Shown here: piece by piece, positions 52,628-60,964 of the stretch
How the letters are laid out: each line of letters opens with the position of its first letter
How positions within the stretch are numbered: position 1 is the first letter of the stretch
From: Vibrio aquaticus
GTDB taxonomy: Bacteria; Pseudomonadota; Gammaproteobacteria; Enterobacterales; Vibrionaceae
Assembly: GCF_003970385.1 (NCBI RefSeq)
Contig: NZ_RXZH01000011.1
Coordinates: forward strand, 22,982-86,981
DNA length: 64,000 bases
Direction of reading: 5' to 3'
Made by a program: the position numbers and the translations under genes
Notes under the pieces: generated by a model
What the model was told of the DNA's origin: nothing
What the model saw: only the letters and a program-made list of their open reading frames with translations
The model's database searches: none

Positions 52628-53860
52628 ATGGTAGGCAAGCCCCTCAAACTAGGGTGGTTACTGTTAGGGATATGGCTATTCTGCATCGCTTTGATTGCGA
52701 TGAGTTACCGCTCAACCAGTGCAACCAACGAACAGATTCATGAACTTGGCAATAGCATTCAAGAGTTAAGAGAAACCTTAACTTATGATGCGCCATACCG
52801 TTCGAAGATGGTGGACTCTCAAGCCCTCAACTTACAACTCATTTATGCGTTGCGCCTGCAGTTGGAAGCAAATTATCAGCAAAACATGCTGCTGCCAGAT
52901 ATCCAACAGTTCCTTTTCACCGCCGACCGCTTCATCGAGCAGACCCAAAACTATCTAAATAGCAGCTTCGAGCTTCTGAGTTTGATTGAACAAATTCGCA
53001 CTATGCGAGTGCGCTATCAAGATAACCCAGAAATTTCGATACTCTATTTAAAACTCAGTGCCAATGTATTGGAGTCGATGTTTAGCGACAGCAATACCGC
53101 GCAAACACTGGCTCGAGAGTTAGATCAGGTCTACGTTGAGTCCTCTAAGCTGTCATCTGTCGATCGTAAAGGACTTCAAGTGATCCTTGCGGAAATCTCC
53201 TCCGTGTTGGGTGGTTATGCTCAAGGGCAGTATATTGTTGATAAGTTGATCAGCCATGACGTTCATACCCAAATCACTTTTCAGCGCAGCGCGTTTAATG
53301 ACCTACTTATTAAGCATGTCGTGTTAGCGGGATTCGTCAGCTTTATCACGTTACTCGCTTATATCTGGCTACTAAAAACAGCGACCGTTCGGGCCAGTTT
53401 CACTGCGAACAACAACCTATTCACTGTTCACTCTGATGAGAGTGACGGTAAACAGAGAAGCCCGTCAAATGAAGAGGAGGCGGTAACGATGTCAGATCTA
53501 AGACCAAAACAAGATGACCACCAGCCTGATATCGATTTTGATAAAATGCTCGAATCGCTCAATCAAGACAAAGAATCAGTTTGTATGTTGTTGGAAGTGT
53601 TTGTTGAAGATCATACCGGTGACGTGGAACGAATTACCCAGCTTTTGACCGACTCCCCAGAGGAAGCTGAAAGGCGAGCACACAGTTTGAAGGGAGTGGG
53701 AGGTAATTTAGGCGCAAGTAAACTAAGAGAAGCGGCAAGCCAAGTGGAAATCGCGATTAAAACCGATGTGACTCAAGTTGCTGAATTGCTTGATGAACTT
53801 AAGGTTTGCCTCGATAATGCCGTTGAAGAAGCCAGAAATTTCCTAAAAGAGAACAGTTGA
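52628..53860 (+). CDS. Membrane sensor protein with C-terminal HPt domain, no kinase
   Basis: The 410-residue protein has a first membrane helix (~8-29), a helical periplasmic domain of about 205 residues, a second helix (~236-256, VVLAGFVSFITLLAYIWLL), an acidic linker, and a C-terminal HPt domain (about 310-410). The phospho-accepting His352 lies in RRAHSLKGVGGNLGA. The topology is that of a hybrid sensor kinase, but the kinase and receiver parts are missing. It may take phosphate from a partner kinase under control of a periplasmic signal. The ATG at 52628 is preferred over 52592 (no ribosome site). The lipoprotein gene follows 74 bp later. Confidence 0.85.
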   Translation: MVGKPLKLGWLLLGIWLFCIALIAMSYRSTSATNEQIHELGNSIQELRETLTYDAPYRSKMVDSQALNLQLIYALRLQLEANYQQNMLLPDIQQFLFTADRFIEQTQNYLNSSFELLSLIEQIRTMRVRYQDNPEISILYLKLSANVLESMFSDSNTAQTLARELDQVYVESSKLSSVDRKGLQVILAEISSVLGGYAQGQYIVDKLISHDVHTQITFQRSAFNDLLIKHVVLAGFVSFITLLAYIWLLKTATVRASFTANNNLFTVHSDESDGKQRSPSNEEEAVTMSDLRPKQDDHQPDIDFDKMLESLNQDKESVCMLLEVFVEDHTGDVERITQLLTDSPEEAERRAHSLKGVGGNLGASKLREAASQVEIAIKTDVTQVAELLDELKVCLDNAVEEARNFLKENS

Positions 53861-53934
53861 TCAACGTGCTGACCTCTTTCTGACTTAACTGCCTTATAAT
53901 TAAGCGTTCTTTTAAAATCTACCTGAGAGGTCTT

Positions 53935-55086
53935 ATGTTGCTGCGCCGCTTATCAGCATTGCTGCTTATCTGTTTTTTGCTCCCGTTATCCGGTTGCTCA
54001 CTATTAGAGGTGAAGCTAGACAGCCAGACTACGCCGCTTACGCAGCAAGAACTCAATATGCGTTTGATGACGCGTGAGTACACCCATCAATTTTTCTCTC
54101 AGGTTGAACAAGCCGCAGATACCATTTCTGAGCAGTACGATGCTCAAGACAAAGTTCACCAATCTTATGTTCTTTTGTGGAAGATTAATGCCGAAGAGGG
54201 GCTACAACGTTCTTCTTACCAAGTCTCTCCAATGGCCGGTTTGATTGATAGCTGGGTGTTCACTGAGCAAATGAACCAGTTCTTTAATCAAGGTGCTGGC
54301 CAAGAGCTGTTTGTTTCTGATAACGCGAAAGTCGCATCGTCTCAACTAGCCAATGAAATTGAAGCGCTCGCTAAATCGTTACTCAAAGGCGGCAGTTTTA
54401 AATCTACTCAGCAGTTCGTTAATCAATTTGCCACGGAGCATCCATTCGAAGATTTGAGCTTCATTCGCACCCCTGCGTATCGGGCATGGCTAGAGGCGAA
54501 CCAAATCGGCGAAGATGAAGCGGTCTCGACGCTAGGCACAATGCCAGAAGCTCTTGGGGATGTCTCGGATCGATTAAGCTTAGTGTCCGAGCAAACGCCA
54601 AAACTGATGACGTGGAAAGCGCAATTGATTGCGCTTAATTCAACGATCAGTGGTGAGCAACTTACTCAGACATTAGAGAGCTTGCAGGCAACGTCGGAGT
54701 CATTCCAAGACTTTGTTGAGAATAACCCAGAGTACATGGAAAACCTCGCGGAGCAGATGGCACTTCAACTGCAACCATTAGTGAAAGATATCGATAAGCG
54801 AACCACGCAACGTATTGAACAATTAAGTGTAGAGCGTGAAGCGTTAGAGAAGATGGTGGCAAGAGAACGAGCAGAGATTGCGTTGATCATTAGTGCGGAA
54901 CGAGAGAAGTTTACTCAAGATATCGATAAAGTGTCACAAGACGTTGTTGCATTGGCCATGGATAAGTTGGTCGAGCTAATAAAAAGTACCATCGTTTATT
55001 TCGTGTTGTTTATCGTAGCAATATTCTTTGCACCACTTGGCTTAGGTTATTTACTGGGTAAAAGAAGCGCGGCGAAGAAAGCATAA
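53935..55086 (+). CDS. Lipoprotein with coiled coil and C-terminal membrane helix
   Basis: The 383-residue product has a lipobox (LSGC, Cys21, +2 Ser), a helical periplasmic body, a coiled coil at about 285-340 (RIEQLSVEREALEKMVARER), and a C-terminal membrane helix at about 351-375 with a short basic tail (GKRSAAKKA). It would be anchored at both ends, possibly bridging the outer and inner membranes. I recognise no named family; similar proteins are sometimes loosely labelled chemotaxis proteins, which the sequence does not justify. It follows the sensor-HPt gene and may act with it. Confidence 0.8.
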   Translation: MLLRRLSALLLICFLLPLSGCSLLEVKLDSQTTPLTQQELNMRLMTREYTHQFFSQVEQAADTISEQYDAQDKVHQSYVLLWKINAEEGLQRSSYQVSPMAGLIDSWVFTEQMNQFFNQGAGQELFVSDNAKVASSQLANEIEALAKSLLKGGSFKSTQQFVNQFATEHPFEDLSFIRTPAYRAWLEANQIGEDEAVSTLGTMPEALGDVSDRLSLVSEQTPKLMTWKAQLIALNSTISGEQLTQTLESLQATSESFQDFVENNPEYMENLAEQMALQLQPLVKDIDKRTTQRIEQLSVEREALEKMVARERAEIALIISAEREKFTQDIDKVSQDVVALAMDKLVELIKSTIVYFVLFIVAIFFAPLGLGYLLGKRSAAKKA

Positions 55087-55105
55087 AGCTCAAATCGGAA
55101 CCAAT

Positions 55106-55134
55106 AAAAAACGCCTCTACTGAGGCGTTTTTTG
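55106..55134. terminator. Terminator between the lipoprotein gene and nhaC
   Basis: AAAAAACGCCTC pairs with GAGGCGTTTTTT between convergent genes and can work in both directions. Confidence 0.88.
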
Positions 55135-55150
55135 TATCTGTCGCTTTCGA

Positions 55151-56587
55151 TTAGGCCGTTTGCTTAGCTATTTCTGCGTCAGGTTCAGCGTCTATCGCTG
55201 GAGCGGTAGGCTCACACTTATCAACAAACCAACCCATGTAAGAGGTGATGATGGTTACGATGATACACACGAAGCTTAACCACATGAACGGTGCGTAAGA
55301 AAGGGTTGCGACACCTAGAATGCTCGCCATGTAAATGCCGTTGTCACTCCAAGGCACCATACCTGACGTCAACGTACCACCAAACTCAGCATTACGAGAT
55401 AGGTTCTTGCGCTTGTAACCTAGACGGTCGTAGTTTTTAGCGCAGATCTTAGGCGTTAGGATAAGCGATACGTACATTGCAGAGCCAAATACGTTACCCA
55501 TAAACGCGGTACCAATGGTGCTGGTTGCCAGTGAACCTGCGCTTTGTACGCGACGCTCGAACAGTTTCGCTACCGTTTCCAGCACACCCACTTTATCAAG
55601 CAAACCACCAAAACCAAGGCCGAATACAATCACAGCCACTGAGCCCAGCATTGAAGACATACCACCACGGTTTAGGATTGAGTCAATAAATGCCACACCT
55701 GACTGGATTTCAAATGGTGCCCACGCTGTGTTGAATGCTTGTAGGAAGTCTACGTCTTGAATCATCACCGCCCAGATAATACCGAGCAGAGAACCGAAAC
55801 TGATCACAGGGAATGAAGGCATACGCATCGCTAACAGACCAAGAACGATAACCACTGGCACAAACGAGTAAGGTGTGATGTAGAACTGCTGTTCCATCGC
55901 TTGAATTACTGACTGCACCTGAGACATGTCAACGTTACCCGCATAGTGGAAGCCAAATGCCGTAAACATGATACCGGTAATGATGTAGCTGATTAGCGCA
56001 ACTGGCAGCATGCCTTTGATGTGTTCCATCACTTCTACGTTTGACATAGAAGAGGCCAAGATCACTGAGTCAGAAAGAGGAGACATCTTATCGCCAAAGT
56101 AACAGCCTGATAGCACCGCACCCGCTGTAATCGGTGCCGGAACACCTAAGCCTTGGCCGATACCCATCATCGCAATGCCTGCTGTACCCGCTGCACCCCA
56201 AGATGTACCGGTTGCTAATGCAGTCAATGAACAGATGATCATCGTAGCAAGAAGGAAAATAGAAGGGTGGATTGCTTTTAGACCATAGTAAATGATAGTT
56301 GGGACGATACCGCCAGAAATCCAAGTGCCGACAAGCGCACCCACTGCAAGAAGGATCAGTACAGCACCTAGACCGTTAGAAATACCATTTAGTGCAGCCT
56401 TTTCTAGATCTTTGTATTGGTGGCCTAAACGGATACCAAGAAACATGATGATGAACCAGCCAATATATAAAGCCAGTTGGATAGGCAAGTCTAACTGCGC
56501 AGTAAATGAAAATGCGAGCAGTAGGAATAAACCTAAAGAAACAATCACCTGCATCAAGCTTGGCAGACGAGGGGTAAGTTGCGTCAT
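55151..56587 (-). CDS. nhaC: Na+/H+ antiporter NhaC
   Basis: The 478-residue inner-membrane protein has about 11 helices and the NhaC-family segments ATGTSWGAAGTAGIA and GCYFGDKMSPLSDS. NhaC swaps external protons for internal sodium, supporting the sodium cycle of marine vibrios. A short acidic C-terminal tail is cytoplasmic. The neighbour asd is divergent; the nhaC-asd pairing is seen in other vibrios. It differs in sequence from the antiporter at 4431. Confidence 0.93.
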   Translation of the reverse strand: MTQLTPRLPSLMQVIVSLGLFLLLAFSFTAQLDLPIQLALYIGWFIIMFLGIRLGHQYKDLEKAALNGISNGLGAVLILLAVGALVGTWISGGIVPTIIYYGLKAIHPSIFLLATMIICSLTALATGTSWGAAGTAGIAMMGIGQGLGVPAPITAGAVLSGCYFGDKMSPLSDSVILASSMSNVEVMEHIKGMLPVALISYIITGIMFTAFGFHYAGNVDMSQVQSVIQAMEQQFYITPYSFVPVVIVLGLLAMRMPSFPVISFGSLLGIIWAVMIQDVDFLQAFNTAWAPFEIQSGVAFIDSILNRGGMSSMLGSVAVIVFGLGFGGLLDKVGVLETVAKLFERRVQSAGSLATSTIGTAFMGNVFGSAMYVSLILTPKICAKNYDRLGYKRKNLSRNAEFGGTLTSGMVPWSDNGIYMASILGVATLSYAPFMWLSFVCIIVTIITSYMGWFVDKCEPTAPAIDAEPDAEIAKQTA

Positions 56588-57004
56588 ACAGAGCCTCTTA
56601 TTTGTAATTTGAGGAGGAGCTAAAACTCCTTATTAGGTACGAGGTGAACTTTACAGGAGCTAGGATAATATTTCGAGAAAATGTGTTTGAGCTGTGATTT
56701 ATATCTGTTGTGTTAAATATAGTTAGTTAAATATATGGTTAATGGTTAATTTTAATGGTTTGTAATGTTTTGAAATGTGATGCTTGTGTAGCACATGTTT
56801 TTTGTCATTGTTTCATTGGTGGGTAAATTTGGTTGCCTAAATAACATTTGAATAAAAAGCGGTCAAAAAGACGCTTTGGGGTGACTTTTCCAATTTGAGA
56901 AAGAAAAGTTACAGGTTTGATGCAATTTTTCCTTGAGATTTTGCTGCGAAAATTGAATATTGTCAGATATTGCTTTTTAAAATTGATTACATGGAGAGTT
57001 GAGT
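56588..57004. other. AT-rich intergenic region between nhaC and asd
   Basis: This 417-bp stretch holds both promoters. It is very AT-rich with TTAA/TAAA tracts (56690-56760), a feature common in H-NS-bound regions. I looked for a lysine riboswitch before asd and saw no convincing one. No small gene is supported. Confidence 0.5.
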
Positions 57005-58123
57005 ATGAGAGTAGGTCTAGTCGGTTGGCGTGGCATGGTAGGTTCGGTGCTGATGCAGCGCATGGTTGAAGAGAAAGATTTCGACCTGATTGAGCCTGTT
57101 TATTACAGTACATCTCAGATCGGCATTCCTGCCCCTGTTCTAGGTGGTAAGGATGCAGGTCTACTTCAAGACGCTTTTGATATTGATAGCCTAAAGCAGC
57201 TCGATGCTGTGATTACTTGTCAAGGTGGCGACTACACATCAAAAGTTTATCCAGCGCTACGTCAAGCAGGTTGGAAAGGGTACTGGATTGATGCCGCTTC
57301 GACTCTACGTATGGACGCAGATTCAATCATTACGCTAGACCCTGTTAACTTGGCTCAGATCCAGCAAGGCATCCATAGTGGCACTAACACATTTGTTGGC
57401 GGTAACTGTACAGTGAGCTTAATGCTTATGGCACTAGGCGGCCTATACGAGAAAGGTATGGTTGAATGGATGAGTGCCATGACTTACCAAGCCGCTTCTG
57501 GTGCGGGTGCTAAGAACATGCGTGAACTTATTTCACAAATGGGTGTAATCAACGACAGTGTTAGTTCTGAATTAGCGAATCCTGCAAGCTCGATTCTTGA
57601 TATCGACAAAAAAGTGGCGGATACCATTCGTTCTCCTTCATTCCCAACAGATCAATTCGGTGTTCCACTAGCGGGTTCACTGATTCCATGGATCGATGTG
57701 AAGCGTGAAAACGGTCAAAGTAAAGAAGAATGGAAAGCGGGCGTTGAAGCAAACAAAATTCTTGGTCTAGATGGTCAGCCAATCCCAATCGATGGTACGT
57801 GTGTTCGAATCGGCGCAATGCGCTGTCATGCTCAAGCACTTACGATCAAGCTTAAGCAAGACGTTCCAATGGATGAGATTGAAGAGATCATCGCCACTCA
57901 CAATGATTGGGTGAAAGTGATTCCTAACGAACGCGACATTACTGCGCAAGAGCTTACACCGGCCAAAGTAACCGGCACGATGTCTGTACCAGTCGGTCGT
58001 CTACGCAAAATGTCTATGGGTAACGACTTCCTAAATGCATTCACAGTGGGTGACCAACTACTATGGGGCGCTGCAGAACCACTACGCAGAACTCTGCGTA
58101 TCATTCTTGCTGAAAAAGCATAA
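57005..58123 (+). CDS. asd: Aspartate-semialdehyde dehydrogenase
   Basis: Asd reduces aspartyl phosphate to aspartate-4-semialdehyde for lysine, threonine, methionine and cell-wall precursors. The 372-residue protein opens with VGLVGWRGMVGSVLMQRM, and the catalytic Cys135 lies in GGNCTVS, the same number as in E. coli. The ATG at 57005 is preceded by GGAG; a TTG at 56999 is unlikely. It is the enterobacterial type; some vibrios carry a second, different asd elsewhere. Confidence 0.97.
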   Translation: MRVGLVGWRGMVGSVLMQRMVEEKDFDLIEPVYYSTSQIGIPAPVLGGKDAGLLQDAFDIDSLKQLDAVITCQGGDYTSKVYPALRQAGWKGYWIDAASTLRMDADSIITLDPVNLAQIQQGIHSGTNTFVGGNCTVSLMLMALGGLYEKGMVEWMSAMTYQAASGAGAKNMRELISQMGVINDSVSSELANPASSILDIDKKVADTIRSPSFPTDQFGVPLAGSLIPWIDVKRENGQSKEEWKAGVEANKILGLDGQPIPIDGTCVRIGAMRCHAQALTIKLKQDVPMDEIEEIIATHNDWVKVIPNERDITAQELTPAKVTGTMSVPVGRLRKMSMGNDFLNAFTVGDQLLWGAAEPLRRTLRIILAEKA

Positions 58124-58140
58124 GTTGTAAGACTTTTCTT

Positions 58141-58169
58141 AAAAGCGCCGCTATCGGCGCTTTTTTTAT
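58141..58169 (+). terminator. Terminator after asd
   Basis: AAAGCGCCG and CGGCGCTTT form a 9-bp stem around CTAT, then a run of T residues. Confidence 0.9.
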
Positions 58170-58233
58170 ATCCACTAACTTTTGGCTGACATCGTAATTT
58201 TATTCTTCACGCCTACGTCGTCGTGGAGGATAT

Positions 58234-58758
58234 ATGCGATCAAAAGGTTTTACGTTAATCGAGTTAGTGGTGGTGATAGTGATTTTGGGCATCTTGTCTG
58301 CGGTAGCTGCGCCAAAGTTTTTAAACTACAGTCATGATGCGAGAGCGGCGAGTATTCAGGGAATAAAAGCGGCAGTGGACGGGGCAGCTCAGCTTGCTTA
58401 TTCAAAAGCCGCTGTTGATGGTGAAGAATCGAACCCAAGTTATCACATCGAACTAGGTTCAGAAACGGGTCATGTTGCGTTTGGTTACCCAACGGTCGAG
58501 CGCGGAGGTTTAGAGAATTTCCTGAATGCCGACGCTGAATATCATGATTTAGATGCCGAGTGGGTATGGGCTGCGCATAATCATGGCACTGTTGCTGAGC
58601 CGGATTACTGGTTAGTCACTCAATCTGCCATCTTGGGTGATTTTACCGGTACTGACTTCAACACGGCGATCGAACAAACTCAGTGTTACGTGAAGTACAC
58701 GGCCGTAATGGAAGAGGGTGGGGTGTTTCAATCAGAGGCTTTCACCACTGGCTGTTAG
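58234..58758 (+). CDS. Orphan type IV pilin-like/pseudopilin protein (MshA-like)
   Basis: The 174-residue prepilin has a short basic leader (MRSKG) cut before FTLIELVVVIVILGIL by a prepilin peptidase, with the conserved Glu at mature position 5. The mature protein has two cysteines (QCYVKY and TTGC at the end) forming the likely D-loop disulfide. It resembles MSHA-type pilins. No other pilus genes are nearby and it sits alone between terminators. It could be a minor pilin of an existing system. Confidence 0.88.
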   Translation: MRSKGFTLIELVVVIVILGILSAVAAPKFLNYSHDARAASIQGIKAAVDGAAQLAYSKAAVDGEESNPSYHIELGSETGHVAFGYPTVERGGLENFLNADAEYHDLDAEWVWAAHNHGTVAEPDYWLVTQSAILGDFTGTDFNTAIEQTQCYVKYTAVMEEGGVFQSEAFTTGC

Positions 58759-58779
58759 TAGGCTTGATAGTAAGAGACA

Positions 58780-58810
58780 ACAAAAAGGCTCCAAGACTGG
58801 AGCCTTTTTT
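58780..58810. terminator. Terminator between pilin and channel genes
   Basis: AAAAAGGCTCCA pairs with TGGAGCCTTTTT between convergent genes. Confidence 0.9.
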
Positions 58811-58812
58811 GT

Positions 58813-59667
58813 TTATGGCTTGGAGTCGTTGTCTTGTCTGACGACTCGTAAATCTGGATCAGCCAGTTCACTGCCACAATGTTTACAATGCATCGCATCT
58901 GAGTCGTGACCAGAACGATTGCAGTTAGGGCATTTCACCAGCTCTTTATGTGCGTTCATTTCGTTACTCAGCTCGGCGGTAATGATCCCCGTCGGAACCG
59001 CTAATATTGAATAGCCAAGCAACATGGTTAAAGAGGCGATCGCCTTACCTAAGTGGGTTTGTGGCACCATATCACCATAGCCAACGGTGGTTATGGTCAC
59101 GATAGCCCAATAGATACTCTTAGGAATGCTAGTAAAACCATTATTCGGTCCCTCAATCACGAAAATCAAAGCACCGAAAATGGTGACTAAAATGCCCACC
59201 GTGCTGAAGAAGATGAGGATCTTTCTGCGTGCCATGAGTAGAGAACGCAACAGAATATTCGAATCTTGCAAATAGCGCACAAGTTTAAGCACACGGAAAA
59301 TTCGCATCACTCGGAGTAAGCGAATCACGCCCATAAATGAAGCGCCAGGGAAGATTAAAGCCAAGTAGGTCGGCAGAATCGCCAGCAGGTCGACAACACC
59401 GTAGAAGCTGGTGGCGTAGGATTTTGGCTTAGGTGAACAATAGAGCCTTAATAAGTACTCAAGGGTAAAGAGGGCGGTGAAGCTGTACTCAATGTAGCGT
59501 AATTCTTGTGACCATCGAGACATCACGTTTGGCAGCGATTCTAAGATGAGAACCAATAACGAGGCGATGATGGCAACAATCAGGGCGATGTCGAAGGCAC
59601 GACCTGCTTTGGTATGAGTGCCAAAGATGATGACATATAAATGATGACGTAATGAATTGCGTGGCAT
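58813..59667 (-). CDS. Voltage-gated potassium channel family protein with C-terminal zinc ribbon
   Basis: The 284-residue protein has six membrane segments. S4 reads RLLRVMRIFRVLKLVRY with regularly spaced arginines, and the pore has the potassium filter TTVGYGD. After S6 (SILAVPTGIITAEL) a cytoplasmic tail carries two CxxC pairs, Cys246/Cys249 and Cys261/Cys264, forming a zinc-ribbon-like knuckle. No RCK or cyclic-nucleotide domain is present. The zinc ribbon may serve tetramer assembly or metal or redox sensing; this is inference. Confidence 0.9.
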   Translation of the reverse strand: MPRNSLRHHLYVIIFGTHTKAGRAFDIALIVAIIASLLVLILESLPNVMSRWSQELRYIEYSFTALFTLEYLLRLYCSPKPKSYATSFYGVVDLLAILPTYLALIFPGASFMGVIRLLRVMRIFRVLKLVRYLQDSNILLRSLLMARRKILIFFSTVGILVTIFGALIFVIEGPNNGFTSIPKSIYWAIVTITTVGYGDMVPQTHLGKAIASLTMLLGYSILAVPTGIITAELSNEMNAHKELVKCPNCNRSGHDSDAMHCKHCGSELADPDLRVVRQDNDSKP

Positions 59668-59717
59668 GATAAAGCGACCTATGAAACAGTCGCTCTATCA
59701 TACCTATATTCTAATGA

Positions 59718-60356
59718 TCAGGCTAATCCTGGGAATAGGTTACGCAGACCGTTGGCGATAAATTCGATGCCAAGCGCACCCAGAATCAAACCCATGATAC
59801 GAGTGATCACGTTGATACCGGTTTGGCCCAAGAAGCGAACAATCAATGGTGCTGATCGAAATAATAGCCATGTAGAGAGTGCGAAAAGCGCAATCGTCAC
59901 AATGATACCAACCGTATCAAACGCACTTGGGTAGCGTGACCCATAAACAATGGTCGAGCTGATGGCTCCCGGGCCCGCCATTAATGGCATAGCTAAAGGC
60001 ACAACACCAATCTGTTCACGGCTAACGTATTCGGTTTTCTCTTGCTTGTTCTGCTTATCTTCACCCAGCTTACCGCTCATCATCGAGAAAGCGATGCTCA
60101 GAAGTAGCAAACCACCTGCCACGCGAAACGAATCTAAAGAGATGCTGAACATATCCAATAGCATCTGACCCGCTAATAAAGAAACCACAAGAATGATCGC
60201 CACAGCAACGTTGGCGGTAACAGCGGTTTTATTCTTTTCTTCCTGTGTCATATGCCCTGTTAAAGAGACAAAGACCGGCATGATGCCTACTGGGTTTACA
60301 GCAGCCACTAAACCAAGGAAAAACTGCAAAAAAATTGCGATTTCGAACGTTTGCAT
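59718..60356 (-). CDS. ychE: MarC-family (YchE-like) membrane protein
   Basis: A 212-residue inner-membrane protein with six helices, including the family segments AAVNPVGIMPVF and PLAMPLMAGPGAISS. MarC/YchE proteins have no proven function; they were once wrongly linked to multidrug resistance. E. coli ychE likewise neighbours adhE, which supports the YchE label. Here the two are divergent. Confidence 0.88.
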   Translation of the reverse strand: MQTFEIAIFLQFFLGLVAAVNPVGIMPVFVSLTGHMTQEEKNKTAVTANVAVAIILVVSLLAGQMLLDMFSISLDSFRVAGGLLLLSIAFSMMSGKLGEDKQNKQEKTEYVSREQIGVVPLAMPLMAGPGAISSTIVYGSRYPSAFDTVGIIVTIALFALSTWLLFRSAPLIVRFLGQTGINVITRIMGLILGALGIEFIANGLRNLFPGLA

Positions 60357-60964
60357 TCGGTGTGCCTACACAAATAAAAAGAGGGGAAGGGTTACATGCG
60401 GAATATAGTCCAATTTCTGCTCGGTAACGAATGAAAAAAACTAAAGTTAAAACCATTTCATAACTGAGAAAATCTAATTATTGAAGGATTCGTAAACACT
60501 TATGACACACTTTGTTACGTACAATGGTGGTGAATAATTGCTCAATTGACATAAACGTTAACATTCGCACACTTTTGACATAAAGGATGACGAATTATAG
60601 AGAGAAAATGTGCTTTGCATATACTCTCAGTAGCACAAAGATTATGGATTACATGTAAGTATGTGGTCAAAAAATGAAACTTTTTTACAGTTTGTAGTCG
60701 ATTTGTCGTTGGTGTGGTTCGTTTGATGTTTTTTTGAACGAAATGAAAGTGTGATTTTAATCTATATAAATCAGTCTCTTATGGCTAGTTTTGCGATTTG
60801 TGTACCACTTATTGGGTAATTCTTTTGGGGTAACTGATCTGGGTCAATTTTTTTCACAACCTGAAATAATATACTCAGCCCTGAAAGCAATTTACTAAGA
60901 CGCCTGTTAGAGCAGTAAGCTTAATAAAAAGTTTTTAATATTTATCTATTTTAGGAGATTCACT
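60357..60964. other. Long adhE upstream region
   Basis: This 608-bp gap holds the control region of adhE and the ychE promoter. Long leaders are common before adhE, which is controlled by redox and carbon regulators in enterobacteria. I see only loose matches to known sites and no perfect FNR (TTGAT-N4-ATCAA) or Rex site. No credible small gene is present. An AGGAG ribosome site lies close before the adhE start. Confidence 0.5.

Noticed and set aside
56588..57004. Possible lysine riboswitch before asd
   Set aside because: The conserved lysine-aptamer blocks and five-stem junction are not apparent.
60357..60964. FNR or Rex operators before adhE
   Set aside because: Only partial matches; no site good enough to call.
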